From contig CP006667.1 of assembly GCA_000471925.1 (NCBI GenBank), positions 992,001 to 1,056,000 on the forward strand: a stretch of DNA of 64,000 bases, written 5' to 3'. The position numbers and the translations under genes were made by a program. This DNA comes from Ralstonia pickettii DTP0602 (GTDB taxonomy: Bacteria; Pseudomonadota; Gammaproteobacteria; Burkholderiales; Burkholderiaceae). The notes beneath the pieces are model-generated. The model did not search any database. It saw only the letters and a program-made list of their open reading frames with translations, and was not told where the DNA came from. Shown piece by piece: positions 53,857 through 63,614 of this stretch. Position 1 is the stretch's first letter. The number at the start of each line of letters is the position of its first letter.

Positions 53857-53883
53857 TAGGCACCAAGTAAGGAAAATATAGAA

Positions 53884-55350
53884 ATGGTTCTGTCTTTCTC
53901 AATCTGGCTGCCTGTCTTTTTCGGCCTGCTGATCCTCGCCTTCGGCTCGGACCGAAGCCCGGGCTTCGTGCGGTGGATGTCGCTCTTCGGCTCGATCGCG
54001 AGCTTCGTCGTCACGCTGCCGCTGGTGTTCCACTTCGACCGCACCACCGCGTCGATGCAGTTCGTCGAGAAGGCGAACTGGATCGAGCGCTTCAATATCA
54101 ACTACCTGCTGGGGGTTGACGGCATCTCGATGTGGTTCGTCGTGCTGACCGCCTTCATCACGGTGATCGTGGTGATCTCGGCCTGGGAAGTGATCACCGA
54201 TCGTGTGGCCGAATACATGGCCTCGTTCCTGATCCTGTCGGGCCTGATGGTCGGCGTGTTCTGCACGCTGGACGGCATGCTGTTCTACGTGTTCTTCGAG
54301 GCCACGCTGATCCCGATGTACATCATCATCGGCGTGTGGGGCGGCCCGAACCGCGTCTATGCCGCGTTCAAGTTCTTCCTGTACACGCTGGCCGGCTCGC
54401 TGCTGACGCTGGTCGCGCTGCTGTACCTGTACAACAAGACCGGCACCTTCGACATCCTGCAATGGCACCAGGCCAAGCTGTCGATGAACGAGCAGATCGC
54501 ACTGTTCATTGCCTTCTTCGTCGCCTTCGCGGTCAAGGTGCCGATGTGGCCGGTGCACACCTGGCTGCCGGACGCTCACGTGGAAGCGCCGACCGGCGGT
54601 TCGGTGGTGCTGGCCGCCATCATGCTGAAGCTGGGCGCCTACGGTTTCCTGCGGTTCTCGCTGCCGATCGCCCCTGACGCGAGCCACTACCTGGCCCCGT
54701 TCATCATCACGATCTCGCTGATCGCCGTGATCTACATCGGCCTGGTCGCGCTGGTGCAGGCGGACATGAAGAAGCTGGTGGCGTACTCGTCGATCGCCCA
54801 CATGGGCTTCGTCACGCTGGGCTTCTTTATCTTCAGCGACATTGGCGTGGAAGGCGGCATCGTGCAGATGATCTCGCACGGCTTTATCTCCGGCGCGATG
54901 TTCCTTTGCATCGGCGTGCTGTACGACCGCGTCCACTCGCGCCAGATCGCCGACTACGGCGGCGTGGTCAACACCATGCCCAAGTTCGCCGCGCTGGCAG
55001 TGTTCTTCGCGATGGCCAACTGCGGCCTGCCGGCCACCTCGGGCTTTGTCGGCGAATTCATGGTGATCCTGGGCGCGGTCAAGTTCGACTTCTGGATCGG
55101 CCTGCTGGCCGCCACCGCCCTGATCTTCGGCGCTGCCTACTCGCTGTGGATGGTCAAGCGCGTGATCTTCGGCGACATCGTGCACCAGCACGTGCGCGAG
55201 CTGGCCGACCTGAACAAGCGTGAGTTCGTCATGCTCGGCCTGCTGGCCATCATGACGCTGTACATGGGCCTGCATCCGAAGCCCTTTACCGACGTGATGC
55301 ACCCGTCCGTGGTGAACCTGCTGCAGCATGCTGCACAGTCCAAGCTGTAA
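53884..55350 (+). CDS. nuoM: NADH-quinone oxidoreductase subunit M
   Basis: A 488-residue antiporter-like subunit (ND4 homologue). Typical segments: FFEATLIPMYIIIGVWGG with the membrane Glu, VKVPMWPVHTWLPDAHVEAPTGGSVVLAAIMLKLGAYGFLRF with the key Lys, and VAYSSIAHMGFVTLG. It starts 27 bases after nuoL, whose stop codon is followed by a short repeat of its last codons (GGCACCAAGT occurs twice). Confidence 0.98.
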   Translation: MVLSFSIWLPVFFGLLILAFGSDRSPGFVRWMSLFGSIASFVVTLPLVFHFDRTTASMQFVEKANWIERFNINYLLGVDGISMWFVVLTAFITVIVVISAWEVITDRVAEYMASFLILSGLMVGVFCTLDGMLFYVFFEATLIPMYIIIGVWGGPNRVYAAFKFFLYTLAGSLLTLVALLYLYNKTGTFDILQWHQAKLSMNEQIALFIAFFVAFAVKVPMWPVHTWLPDAHVEAPTGGSVVLAAIMLKLGAYGFLRFSLPIAPDASHYLAPFIITISLIAVIYIGLVALVQADMKKLVAYSSIAHMGFVTLGFFIFSDIGVEGGIVQMISHGFISGAMFLCIGVLYDRVHSRQIADYGGVVNTMPKFAALAVFFAMANCGLPATSGFVGEFMVILGAVKFDFWIGLLAATALIFGAAYSLWMVKRVIFGDIVHQHVRELADLNKREFVMLGLLAIMTLYMGLHPKPFTDVMHPSVVNLLQHAAQSKL

Positions 55351-55368
55351 TCGGGGAGAGATATCAAC

Positions 55369-56844
55369 ATGCAACCGTCCTCGACACTCGGCCCCGTGGC
55401 GCCGATCATCTTCCTGGCGATCGCCATCGGCGCGGTCAACTGGATCGACCTTGCCCGCGGCAAGGGCAAGCAGAGCGTGGCCTATCCGCTGTCGCTGCTC
55501 ACCACGCTGGTCCTGACCGTATGGTTCGGCCTGAACGCCGCCGCCGGCGAGACGCATTACGCGTTCTCCAACCTGGTGGTGATCGACCCGATGGCCAACG
55601 TGCTGTCCGCGTTCTGCTCGGCCGGCCTGTTCGTGACGCTGGTCTATACGCGCCGCTACCTGGCTGAGCGCGACATGTTCGCCGGCGAGTTCTACCAGCT
55701 CGCGCTGTTTACGCTCGGCGGCCAGATCGTGATGATCACCGGCAACAACTTCCTGACCCTGTACCTGGGCCTGGAACTGCTGTCGCTGTCGTCGTACGCG
55801 CTGGTGGCGCTGCGCCGCGATTCGCGCGTGACCTCTGAATCGGCGATGAAGTACTTCGTGCTGGGCGCGCTGGCTTCGGGCTTCCTGCTGTACGGCATCT
55901 CGATGATGTACGGCGCCACCGGTTCGCTGAACCTGGGCGAGGTGTTCCGCGTGGTCGAGTCGGGTCGCGTCAACACCACCATGCTGGCCTTCGGCGTGGT
56001 CTTTATCGTCGCCGGCCTGTCGTTCAAGCTGGGCGCCGCACCGTTCCACATGTGGATCCCGGACATCTACCAGGGCTCGCCGACCGCAGTGACGTTGCTT
56101 ATCGCCGGCGGCCCGAAGGTTGCTGCGTTCGCGCTGTTTATCCGCGTGCTGGTGGAAGGCCTGCTGCCGCTGGCCAACGACTGGCAGATGATGCTGGTGG
56201 TGCTGTCGATCATCTCGCTGGCCATCGGCAACCTGACTGCCATCGTGCAGAGCAACCTGAAGCGGATGCTGGCGTACTCGACCATCTCGCACATGGGCTT
56301 CGTGCTGCTGGGCCTGCTGTCGGGCGTGGTGGCCAACAAGGCCGACGGCGCCGCGGATGCCTACAGCTCGGCGATGTTCTACTCGGTGACCTACCTGCTG
56401 ACCACGCTGGGCACCTTCGGCATCATTCTGCTGCGCACGAACAAGGGTTTCGAGGCCGAGACGCTGGAAGACCTGAGGGGCATGTCGCGCCGCAACCCGT
56501 GGTTCGCGTTCCTGATGCTGGTGATGATGTTCTCGCTGGCCGGCATTCCGCCGACCGTGGGCTTCTATGCCAAGCTGGCCGTGCTGGATGCAGTGGTCAA
56601 GGCCGGCATGACCTGGCTGGCCGTGGTGGCCGTGCTGTTCTCGCTGATCGGCGCGTTCTACTACCTGCGTATCGTCAAGCTGATGTACTTCGATGCGCCC
56701 GCTGCTGAAGAAGAACTGGAAGCCACCTTTGGCCTGCGCTCGATGCTGAGCGTGAACGGCGCCGCGGTGATCCTGCTGGGCATTTTCCCGGCCGCGCTGA
56801 TGAACCTGTGCTACCAGGCCATCCGCGCGACGCTGGGTTCCTGA
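55369..56844 (+). CDS. nuoN: NADH-quinone oxidoreductase subunit N
   Basis: A 491-residue antiporter-like subunit (ND2 homologue). Landmarks: YLGLELLSLSSYALVALRRDS, SFKLGAAPFHMWIPDIYQGSPTAVTLLIAGGPKVAAFALF and RMLAYSTISHMGFVLLGL. GGGGAGAG precedes the ATG. It completes the 14-gene nuoA-N set, in canonical order with none missing. Confidence 0.98.
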   Translation: MQPSSTLGPVAPIIFLAIAIGAVNWIDLARGKGKQSVAYPLSLLTTLVLTVWFGLNAAAGETHYAFSNLVVIDPMANVLSAFCSAGLFVTLVYTRRYLAERDMFAGEFYQLALFTLGGQIVMITGNNFLTLYLGLELLSLSSYALVALRRDSRVTSESAMKYFVLGALASGFLLYGISMMYGATGSLNLGEVFRVVESGRVNTTMLAFGVVFIVAGLSFKLGAAPFHMWIPDIYQGSPTAVTLLIAGGPKVAAFALFIRVLVEGLLPLANDWQMMLVVLSIISLAIGNLTAIVQSNLKRMLAYSTISHMGFVLLGLLSGVVANKADGAADAYSSAMFYSVTYLLTTLGTFGIILLRTNKGFEAETLEDLRGMSRRNPWFAFLMLVMMFSLAGIPPTVGFYAKLAVLDAVVKAGMTWLAVVAVLFSLIGAFYYLRIVKLMYFDAPAAEEELEATFGLRSMLSVNGAAVILLGIFPAALMNLCYQAIRATLGS

Positions 56845-56857
56845 TCCGCCACACGCC

Positions 56858-57166
56858 ATGAGCGCATCCGCAAGCGGCTGGTTTGTCATCCTGCTGGCAC
56901 TGGTCAGTGCGAACCTGCCGTTTGTGAACCAGCGCCTGTTCGCGGTGATCCCGTTGCGGCAGGCGCGCAAGCCCCTGTGGCTGCGCCTGCTGGAACTGAT
57001 CTTGTGGTACGCGGTGGCCGGCGCCGCCGGCTTTGCGGTGGAAGCCAGCCTCGGCAACGCCTTCCCGCAGGGCTGGCAGTTCTACGCCATCACCGCCTGC
57101 ATGATGCTGGTGTTTGCCTTCCCGGGCTTCACCTGGCAATACCTCGTCAAACACCGCACGGCCTGA
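56858..57166 (+). CDS. DUF2818 small membrane protein
   Basis: A 102-residue protein of the DUF2818 family, found almost always behind nuoN in beta-proteobacteria; function unknown. It has three hydrophobic stretches (WFVILLALVSANLPFV, LLELILWYAVAGAAGFAVEA, FYAITACMMLVFAFPGFTW) and the conserved SANLPFVNQRLF motif. It starts 13 bases after nuoN, so it is cotranscribed and may assist complex I assembly or stability (inference from position). Confidence 0.88.
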   Translation: MSASASGWFVILLALVSANLPFVNQRLFAVIPLRQARKPLWLRLLELILWYAVAGAAGFAVEASLGNAFPQGWQFYAITACMMLVFAFPGFTWQYLVKHRTA

Positions 57167-57210
57167 AGCCGGTCTTGTCGGCCCCGGGCCCTGCCTGATC
57201 CGGAGCGTCC

Positions 57211-57837
57211 ATGACCGACAAGACTCAAGGCGGTACCTCGCTGCCCGCCGACCAGACTGAAAACGACGACGCACTGAAGGAAGTGTGCGTCGCCTCGGCC
57301 ACGGTCCATCGCGGCAAGTTCCTCACCCTCAAGCAAGACATCGTCAGGCTGCCCGACGGCAAGCAGACCGGGCGGGAGTACATCGTCCACCCCGGCGCGG
57401 TGATGATGATCCCGCTGTTCGACGACGGCACCGTGCTGATGGAGCGCCAGTTCCGCTACCCGATCGGTGAAGTGATGCTGGAATTCCCGGCCGGCAAGCT
57501 CGATCCGCAAGAGGGCGCGCAGCGCTGCGGCGAGCGCGAGCTGCTGGAGGAGACCGGCTACAGCGCGGCGCGCTGGGACTACCTGACGCGCATCCATCCG
57601 GTGATCTCGTATTCGACCGAATTCATCGACATCTTCCTGGCGCGCGACCTGACGCACGGCGAGGCGCAACTCGACGACGGCGAGTTCATCGAGACCTTCA
57701 TCACCCCGGTGGAGCAGGTGCTCGACTGGGTCCGCAGCGGGCGCATTACCGACGTGAAGACCATCATCGGCGCATTCTGGCTGGAAAAAGTGATCTCCGG
57801 TACGTGGCAGCCAGGCGAGCAGTCCCTGCCAGGCTGA
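57211..57837 (+). CDS. Nudix hydrolase, ADP-ribose pyrophosphatase type
   Basis: A 208-residue Nudix enzyme that probably hydrolyses ADP-ribose or a similar nucleotide sugar. The Nudix box GKLDPQEGAQRCGERELLEETGY (G-x5-E-x7-REUxEExGU) is complete, and the preceding LMERQFRYPIGEVMLEFPAGKLD and following SYSTEFIDIFLARDL fit the NudF/ADPRase group. It lies 44 bp after DUF2818 in the same direction and may be the last gene of the nuo transcript. Confidence 0.88.
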   Translation: MTDKTQGGTSLPADQTENDDALKEVCVASATVHRGKFLTLKQDIVRLPDGKQTGREYIVHPGAVMMIPLFDDGTVLMERQFRYPIGEVMLEFPAGKLDPQEGAQRCGERELLEETGYSAARWDYLTRIHPVISYSTEFIDIFLARDLTHGEAQLDDGEFIETFITPVEQVLDWVRSGRITDVKTIIGAFWLEKVISGTWQPGEQSLPG

Positions 57838-57933
57838 GATACGCATTCGTCACGTCGGCGCGTTGGACTGGCCTGCGCTAAGCTGGTGACAGGGCACGGC
57901 GCGCGGCGTGAATTGTGCGGCAGGCAGCTGTTC

Positions 57934-57995
57934 CGAACGGTCGTTCGAAAAAATTTAGCACGACCGTTCACAAAATTTCGATTCACGGATAATAT
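57934..57995 (+). promoter_or_regulatory. promoter with TetR-like operator, DUF1178-acd operon
   Basis: TTCACA-N17-TAATAT (57967-57995) is a good sigma70 promoter starting RNA near 58002, just before DUF1178. The palindrome CGAACG-GT-CGTTCG (57934-57947) and the inverted repeat GAACGGTCGT/ACGACCGTTC (57935-57969, 15-bp spacer) lie across its upstream side and overlap the -35. The short, near-perfect palindrome resembles TetR-family operators. Confidence 0.65.
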
Positions 57996-58019
57996 AGCTT
58001 TTGACGGGCTGGATAGATC

Positions 58020-58478
58020 ATGAAGGTGCTCGACCTGCGCTGTGCGCAAGACCATCGTTTCGAGGGCTGGTTTGCCTCGGAGGAAGAAGCGCAGTCGCAA
58101 ATCTCGCGTGACCTCGTCCAATGCCCGGTCTGTGGCGACCACGCCGTTACGCGGCTGCCCAGCGCGCCGCGCCTGAACCTGTCGGGCGCGACCGCGCCCA
58201 AGGGCGCCGCCAAACCGGCGCAGCAGGCGGCGCAGCAAGCCGCGCCACCGGCAACACTGCAAGCGCTCTATTTGAAGGCAGTGAAGCAGGTGCTGGCCCA
58301 GACCGAGGACGTTGGCGACCGCTTTGCCGAAGAGGCAAGGCGCATGCACTATGACGAAGCGCCGGAACGCGGCATCCGCGGTTCGGCCTCGCCGGAGGAA
58401 GTGCAGGCGCTGGCCGAGGAGGGCATCGAGACTTTTCCGCTCGTAGTGCCGGATGCGCTGAAGCAGACGGCTCACTGA
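58020..58478 (+). CDS. DUF1178 family protein
   Basis: A 152-residue protein of the DUF1178 family; function unknown. The N-terminal MKVLDLRCAQDHRFEGWFASEEEAQSQ and CPVCGDHAVTRLPSAPRL look like a small zinc-ribbon (Cys8 and the CPVC pair), followed by an Ala/Gln-rich linker and a helical C-terminal part with YDEAPERGIRGSASPEEV, the conserved end of the family. It is first after the promoter and precedes the acyl-CoA dehydrogenase genes by 94 bp containing a GCCGGCA/TGCCGGC hairpin. Confidence 0.85.
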   Translation: MKVLDLRCAQDHRFEGWFASEEEAQSQISRDLVQCPVCGDHAVTRLPSAPRLNLSGATAPKGAAKPAQQAAQQAAPPATLQALYLKAVKQVLAQTEDVGDRFAEEARRMHYDEAPERGIRGSASPEEVQALAEEGIETFPLVVPDALKQTAH

Positions 58479-58572
58479 ATTGCGTCCTGTGCCCGTTGCT
58501 GTCGGCGCATGACGCGCAGGCAGAACAAACCGCCGGCAGCTTCAGAAAATGCCGGCACCACTGGAGACGGGC

Positions 58573-59775
<1,203 letters not shown>

Positions 59776-59788
59776 GGAGACACGCATC

Positions 59789-60907
59789 ATGAACTTCAAT
59801 CTCAGCGACGAACAGAAGCAACTGGCTGACGCCGTCCGCCGTTTTATCGACAAGGACTACGGCTTCGAGTCCCGCAAGAAGAACTACGAAAGCGCCGCCG
59901 GCTACGGCGAGGCCGCTTGGGGCTCGCTGGTCGAGCTCGGCCTGACCGCGCTGCCGGTGCCGGAAGAGCAGGGCGGCTTCGCGGGCAAGGCCCTGGACAT
60001 GATGGTGGTGCAGCAGGAGCTGGGCCGCGGACTGATCGTTGAACCGTACCTGGCCACGGTGGTGGGTGCCTATGCGCTCGGCCTGGCCGGGGGCCAGGAC
60101 GCGCTGCTGGAGCAGGTCGCCGGCGGCGAACTGAAGCTGGCGGTGGCCTTCAACGAGCCGCAGGCGCGTTATGAGCTGAACAACGTGCGCGTGACCGCGC
60201 GCGACGGCAAGCTCAGCGGCCGCAAGGTCGTGGTGGTGCATGGCGGCCAGGCCGACAAGCTGGTCGTGTCGGCCCGCAGCAGCGGCGCCGATGCCGACCA
60301 GGACGGCATCTCGCTGTTCCTGGTCGATGCCAAGGGTGCCGGCGTCAGCATCAAGGACTACCGCACCATCGACAACCTGCGCGCGGCCGACATCACCTTC
60401 CAGGACGCGCCGGCGCAACTGCTGGGCGAGGCTGGCAAGGCTTTCCCGATCATCGAGCAGGTCGCCGACTACGCCGCCGTGCTGCTGTGCGCCGAGGCCG
60501 TGGGCGTGATGGATACGCTCAATGCCGCCACGCTGGATTATGCCAAGACGCGCCAGCAGTTCGGCCAGCCGATCGCGCGCTTCCAGGCGCTGCAGCACCG
60601 CATGGTCGAGATGTTTATCCATGCCGAGCAGTCTCGCTCGATCACGCTGCTGGCCGCGGCCCGCTTTGAGGAGGCGTCGCCGGAAGAGCGCCGCCGCTAT
60701 GTCTCCGCCGCCAAGGCGCGTGTGGGGCAGGCAGCCCGCACGGTCGGCCAGGAAGCGGTGCAGATCCACGGCGGCATGGGCGTGACCAACGAACTGCCGG
60801 CCGCGCACATGTTCAAGCGGCTGACGCTGATCAACACCAGCTTCGGCGACGTGGATCACCACCTGGGCAGGTTTGCCGCCCAGCCGGGGTTCCAGGAAGC
60901 CGCCTGA
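59789..60907 (+). CDS. acyl-CoA dehydrogenase, small subunit (PimD-like)
   Basis: A 372-residue partner of the preceding dehydrogenase. It has the acyl-CoA dehydrogenase helical N-terminal domain (NFNLSDEQKQLADAVRRFI), beta domain and C-terminal helices with YAKTRQQFGQPIARFQALQHRMVEMF and VQIHGGMGVTNELPAAHMFKRL. The C-terminal GG-x-x-EI FAD loop is replaced by TSFGDVDHHLGRF, which indicates a degenerate subunit that works only in a heteromer. Ends at a strong terminator. Confidence 0.88.
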   Translation: MNFNLSDEQKQLADAVRRFIDKDYGFESRKKNYESAAGYGEAAWGSLVELGLTALPVPEEQGGFAGKALDMMVVQQELGRGLIVEPYLATVVGAYALGLAGGQDALLEQVAGGELKLAVAFNEPQARYELNNVRVTARDGKLSGRKVVVVHGGQADKLVVSARSSGADADQDGISLFLVDAKGAGVSIKDYRTIDNLRAADITFQDAPAQLLGEAGKAFPIIEQVADYAAVLLCAEAVGVMDTLNAATLDYAKTRQQFGQPIARFQALQHRMVEMFIHAEQSRSITLLAAARFEEASPEERRRYVSAAKARVGQAARTVGQEAVQIHGGMGVTNELPAAHMFKRLTLINTSFGDVDHHLGRFAAQPGFQEAA

Positions 60908-60926
60908 GCCAAGCAGGGCCAGACAG

Positions 60927-60958
60927 AAACCGCGCCGTAGTCCAGGCGCGGTTTTTTT
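60927..60958 (+). terminator. terminator after the acd genes
   Basis: AAACCGCGCC-N8-GGCGCGGTTT is a perfect 10-bp stem running into seven T's, 20 bases after the PimD-like stop. It separates the dehydrogenase transcript from the two MaoC genes. Confidence 0.95.
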
Positions 60959-61067
60959 CTTTGCGCGCTGTTAGGGGCGGGTTCCGCAAATACGGACGCT
61001 CGCCTGCCCCTGTCATGCGATCATCGTGCAGACAAGTCAACAGCCAGACACCACGGAGAGACAACCG

Positions 61068-61511
61068 ATGCTGTATTTCGAGGATTTTGCAGTCGGCAGC
61101 CGCCGCGAACTGGGCTCCTACCTCGTCACGGAGGAAGAGATCCTCAGCTTCGCGCGGCAGTACGATCCCCAGCCGTTCCATGTCGACAAGGAAGCCGCCG
61201 CCAAGAGCATCTACGGCGGTCTGATCTCGAGCGGCTGGATGACGTGCTCGATCATGATGCGCCTGCTGGTGCTGAGCACCACCGGCAAGTCGGCCAGCAT
61301 GGGTTCGCCCGGTGTCGACGAGATCCGCTGGCTCAAGCCCGTCTACGCAGGCGACACGCTCACCGTCGTGCTGAACGTACTGGATACCCGGCCGTCGCAG
61401 TCCAAGCCGGACCGCGGCGTGGTCCACACCCAGTGGGAAGCCACCAACCAGCGCGGCGAGCTGGTCTGCACGGTCAAGGGCATGGGCATGTACGGACGTC
61501 GGCCGGCCTGA
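61068..61511 (+). CDS. MaoC-like enoyl-CoA hydratase, first
   Basis: A 147-residue single-hotdog hydratase. The active-site dyad is in [18 protein letters not shown] (Asp-x4-His), followed by [18 protein letters not shown]; this is the R-specific hydratase 2 motif. GGAGAG precedes the ATG. It lies 161 bp after the acd operon terminator and 40 bp before a second MaoC gene, with which it may form a heterodimer. Confidence 0.9.
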   Translation: MLYFEDFAVGSRRELGSYLVTEEEILSFARQYDPQPFHVDKEAAAKSIYGGLISSGWMTCSIMMRLLVLSTTGKSASMGSPGVDEIRWLKPVYAGDTLTVVLNVLDTRPSQSKPDRGVVHTQWEATNQRGELVCTVKGMGMYGRRPA

Positions 61512-61551
61512 GCGCAAGAACACCAACCCACCCATCGAGGAGACAACCGCC

Positions 61552-62028
61552 ATGCGTACCATCGCATCGTTGGAAGAGCTGGAAGGCCTGCAGGGCCAGG
61601 AAGTCGCGGTCAGCGACTGGATCGAGGTGACCCAGCAGCAGGTCAACCAGTTTGCCGAGGCCACCGGCGACCACCAGTGGATCCACGTCGACGTGGAGCG
61701 CGCAAAGAAGGAGTCGCCCTATGGTGGCCCGATCGCCCACGGCTTCCTGACGTTGTCGCTGCTGCCCAAGTTCATGCACAACGCACTGCATATGCCGTCC
61801 AAGATCGGCGTCAACTACGGCCTGAATCGCGTGCGCTTCACCGCACCCGTGCCGGTCGGCAGCAAGCTGCGGGCACGCATCAAGCTGCTCAAGGTCGAAC
61901 GGCTCGACCCGCTGCCGAAGTCGCCCGAACTGGTGGGCGCGCAATCCACATGGGAAGTGACGATCGAACGCGAGGGCAGCGAGCGTCCCGTGTGCGTGGC
62001 AGAGTCGATCACACGCCGGTACGGTTGA
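61552..62028 (+). CDS. MaoC-like enoyl-CoA hydratase, second
   Basis: A 158-residue hotdog hydratase. The catalytic signature FAEATGDHQWIHVDVERA (Asp-x4-His) and GGPIAHGFLTLSLLP are complete; the C-terminal half has VRFTAPVPVGSKLRARIKL. GAGGAG lies nine bases upstream of the ATG. Both MaoC copies retain dyad residues, unlike some hydratase heterodimers in which one is inactive. Likely adds water to the enoyl-CoA made by the dehydrogenase pair. Confidence 0.92.
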   Translation: MRTIASLEELEGLQGQEVAVSDWIEVTQQQVNQFAEATGDHQWIHVDVERAKKESPYGGPIAHGFLTLSLLPKFMHNALHMPSKIGVNYGLNRVRFTAPVPVGSKLRARIKLLKVERLDPLPKSPELVGAQSTWEVTIEREGSERPVCVAESITRRYG

Positions 62029-62089
62029 CCCTGCGAGGTCGGTTCTGACGCACTGCGACAATATGCCACACGGTGTTGTCGCACCCGGC

Positions 62090-62112
62090 AAAGCCGCGCA
62101 ATGCGCGGCTTT
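62090..62112 (+). terminator. terminator after maoC pair
   Basis: AAAGCCGCGC-AAT-GCGCGGCTTT, a perfect 10-bp stem with a short TTT end, lies 61 bases after the second maoC stop. Confidence 0.8.
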
Positions 62113-62637
62113 CTGCATATTTACATACGGATTTTGTGACGTTGACGCCGATCAAGACTCGCGCTGCGGTCAGCGTTGTCGATTGTCCGTTCAGCCGAAC
62201 AGTGTGTTCTGTGGCGTTGGGTTTACCCGTAATGTTGCGTTGCGGTACAGTCGCGCCCACGATGTTTTACGTGTTGCACTCCCCGGCCGAAAACCGCGCC
62301 TGCCATGAAGGCAGGTCCGTCGGGAAGTGCAAAAACCTCGTATTCCAACGCTACCCGGCCGCTGTACTGAGCCGGGACCGTTCGCGGTTTCGGCCACCAG
62401 GTGCCGCAGCGCCGGCAAGGTCCCACAGGGCCTGCAGCGCGCGCAGTCAGTTGTCCTTCCGTGTTCATGGCGTTGCAAGGCCGCATGGTCCTCCGGCGTT
62501 AGATCCGCCGCCCGACCGCAACGCCAGCTAAGGACACGTCCTTCCGGTTTTCCCATAGCCCCACGCCTCTTGCGCGAGCATCAGGCGGTTTAGCCACGCT
62601 TTTGCCCAAAGCGCGGTGTAACCAAACCAGTCGTGAC
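62113..62637 (+). other. long leader region upstream of cyoA
   Basis: About 525 bp between the maoC terminator and cyoA hold no convincing ORF. I see only a short hairpin, CCTGCC-ATGAA-GGCAGG (62299-62315), and no clear promoter; a -10-like TACAGT lies near 62248. The region is long for a spacer in this dense window, so a regulated promoter or long 5' leader for the cyo operon is likely. Confidence 0.5.
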
Positions 62638-63606
62638 ATGAAGAAACCCATACTGCCGCGTTGGACGCGGTTCCTGCCCTGCCTCGGCCTGCTCCTGCTC
62701 GCTGGCTGCAACATGACGCTGCTCGACCCGAAGGGGCAGGTCGGCGTCGACATCAAAGGCATCATCCTGATCGCCACCTGGCTCATGCTGCTGGTGGTGG
62801 TCCCGGTGATCGTGCTGACGCTGTGGTTTGCGTGGAAGTACCGCGCCAGCAATACCTCGGCACGCTATGAACCCGACTGGTCGCACTCCACCGCGATCGA
62901 AGTGGTGGTATGGCTGATCCCCTGCCTGATCATCATTGCGCTGGGCATCATCACCTGGAAGTCCTCGCACGACCTGGACCCCTATAAGCCGCTCGAATCC
63001 AACAAGAAGCCGGTCACCATCGAGGTGGTGGCGCTGAACTGGAAGTGGCTGTTCATCTATCCGGAACTGAAGATCGCCACGGTCAACCAGATCGCCTTCC
63101 CGGTCGACACCCCGGTGAACTTCAAGATCACCTCGGATTCGATCATGAATTCGTTCTTCATCCCGCAACTGGGCAGCCAGGTGTACGCCATGGCAGGGAT
63201 GCAGACCAAGCTGCACCTGATCGCCAACGAAGCCGGCTCGTATGACGGCGTTTCCGCCAACTACAGCGGCGGCGGCTTCTCGGGCATGAAGTTCAAGGCC
63301 CTCGCCATGTCGAACTACGAGTTCGACCAGTGGGTCGCCAAGGTTCGCGCCTCGTCCACCGAACTGGGCGTTGAAGGCTACCAGACGCTGGCACAACCCA
63401 GCGAGAAGGAGCCGGTCACGTACTACGGCAAGGTGGAAGACCAGCTCTTCCACAGCATCCTGCACAAGTACATGGGCCAAAGCGGCGCCGCGCTGGCCGC
63501 CGACGGGTTCAAGGGCGGCCCGATCTGCACGTCGCGCAACACCCTCGGTGAAAAGCAGCTGTCGATGACCACGCCGGTGAAGCCGACGCTGGGCGCGCAA
63601 TCCTAG
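62638..63606 (+). CDS. cyoA: cytochrome bo3 ubiquinol oxidase subunit II
   Basis: A 322-residue lipoprotein subunit. The signal peptide ends in the lipobox LLLAGC (Cys about 24), then two membrane helices ([23 protein letters not shown] and [19 protein letters not shown]). The cupredoxin domain contains [18 protein letters not shown], and the CuA ligand cysteines of cytochrome c oxidase subunit II are absent, so it is a quinol oxidase. The ribosome site is poor; a longer frame from 62602 is open but would delay the signal peptide. Its stop is 8 bp before cyoB. Confidence 0.95.
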   Translation: MKKPILPRWTRFLPCLGLLLLAGCNMTLLDPKGQVGVDIKGIILIATWLMLLVVVPVIVLTLWFAWKYRASNTSARYEPDWSHSTAIEVVVWLIPCLIIIALGIITWKSSHDLDPYKPLESNKKPVTIEVVALNWKWLFIYPELKIATVNQIAFPVDTPVNFKITSDSIMNSFFIPQLGSQVYAMAGMQTKLHLIANEAGSYDGVSANYSGGGFSGMKFKALAMSNYEFDQWVAKVRASSTELGVEGYQTLAQPSEKEPVTYYGKVEDQLFHSILHKYMGQSGAALAADGFKGGPICTSRNTLGEKQLSMTTPVKPTLGAQS

Positions 63607-63614
63607 GAGCAATG

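Noticed and set aside
53899..57057. A 1052-codon open frame on the minus strand opposite nuoM-nuoN-DUF2818
   Set aside because: His/Gln/Asp/Arg-rich translation typical of the complement of GC-rich genes; the plus strand carries unmistakable complex I subunits.
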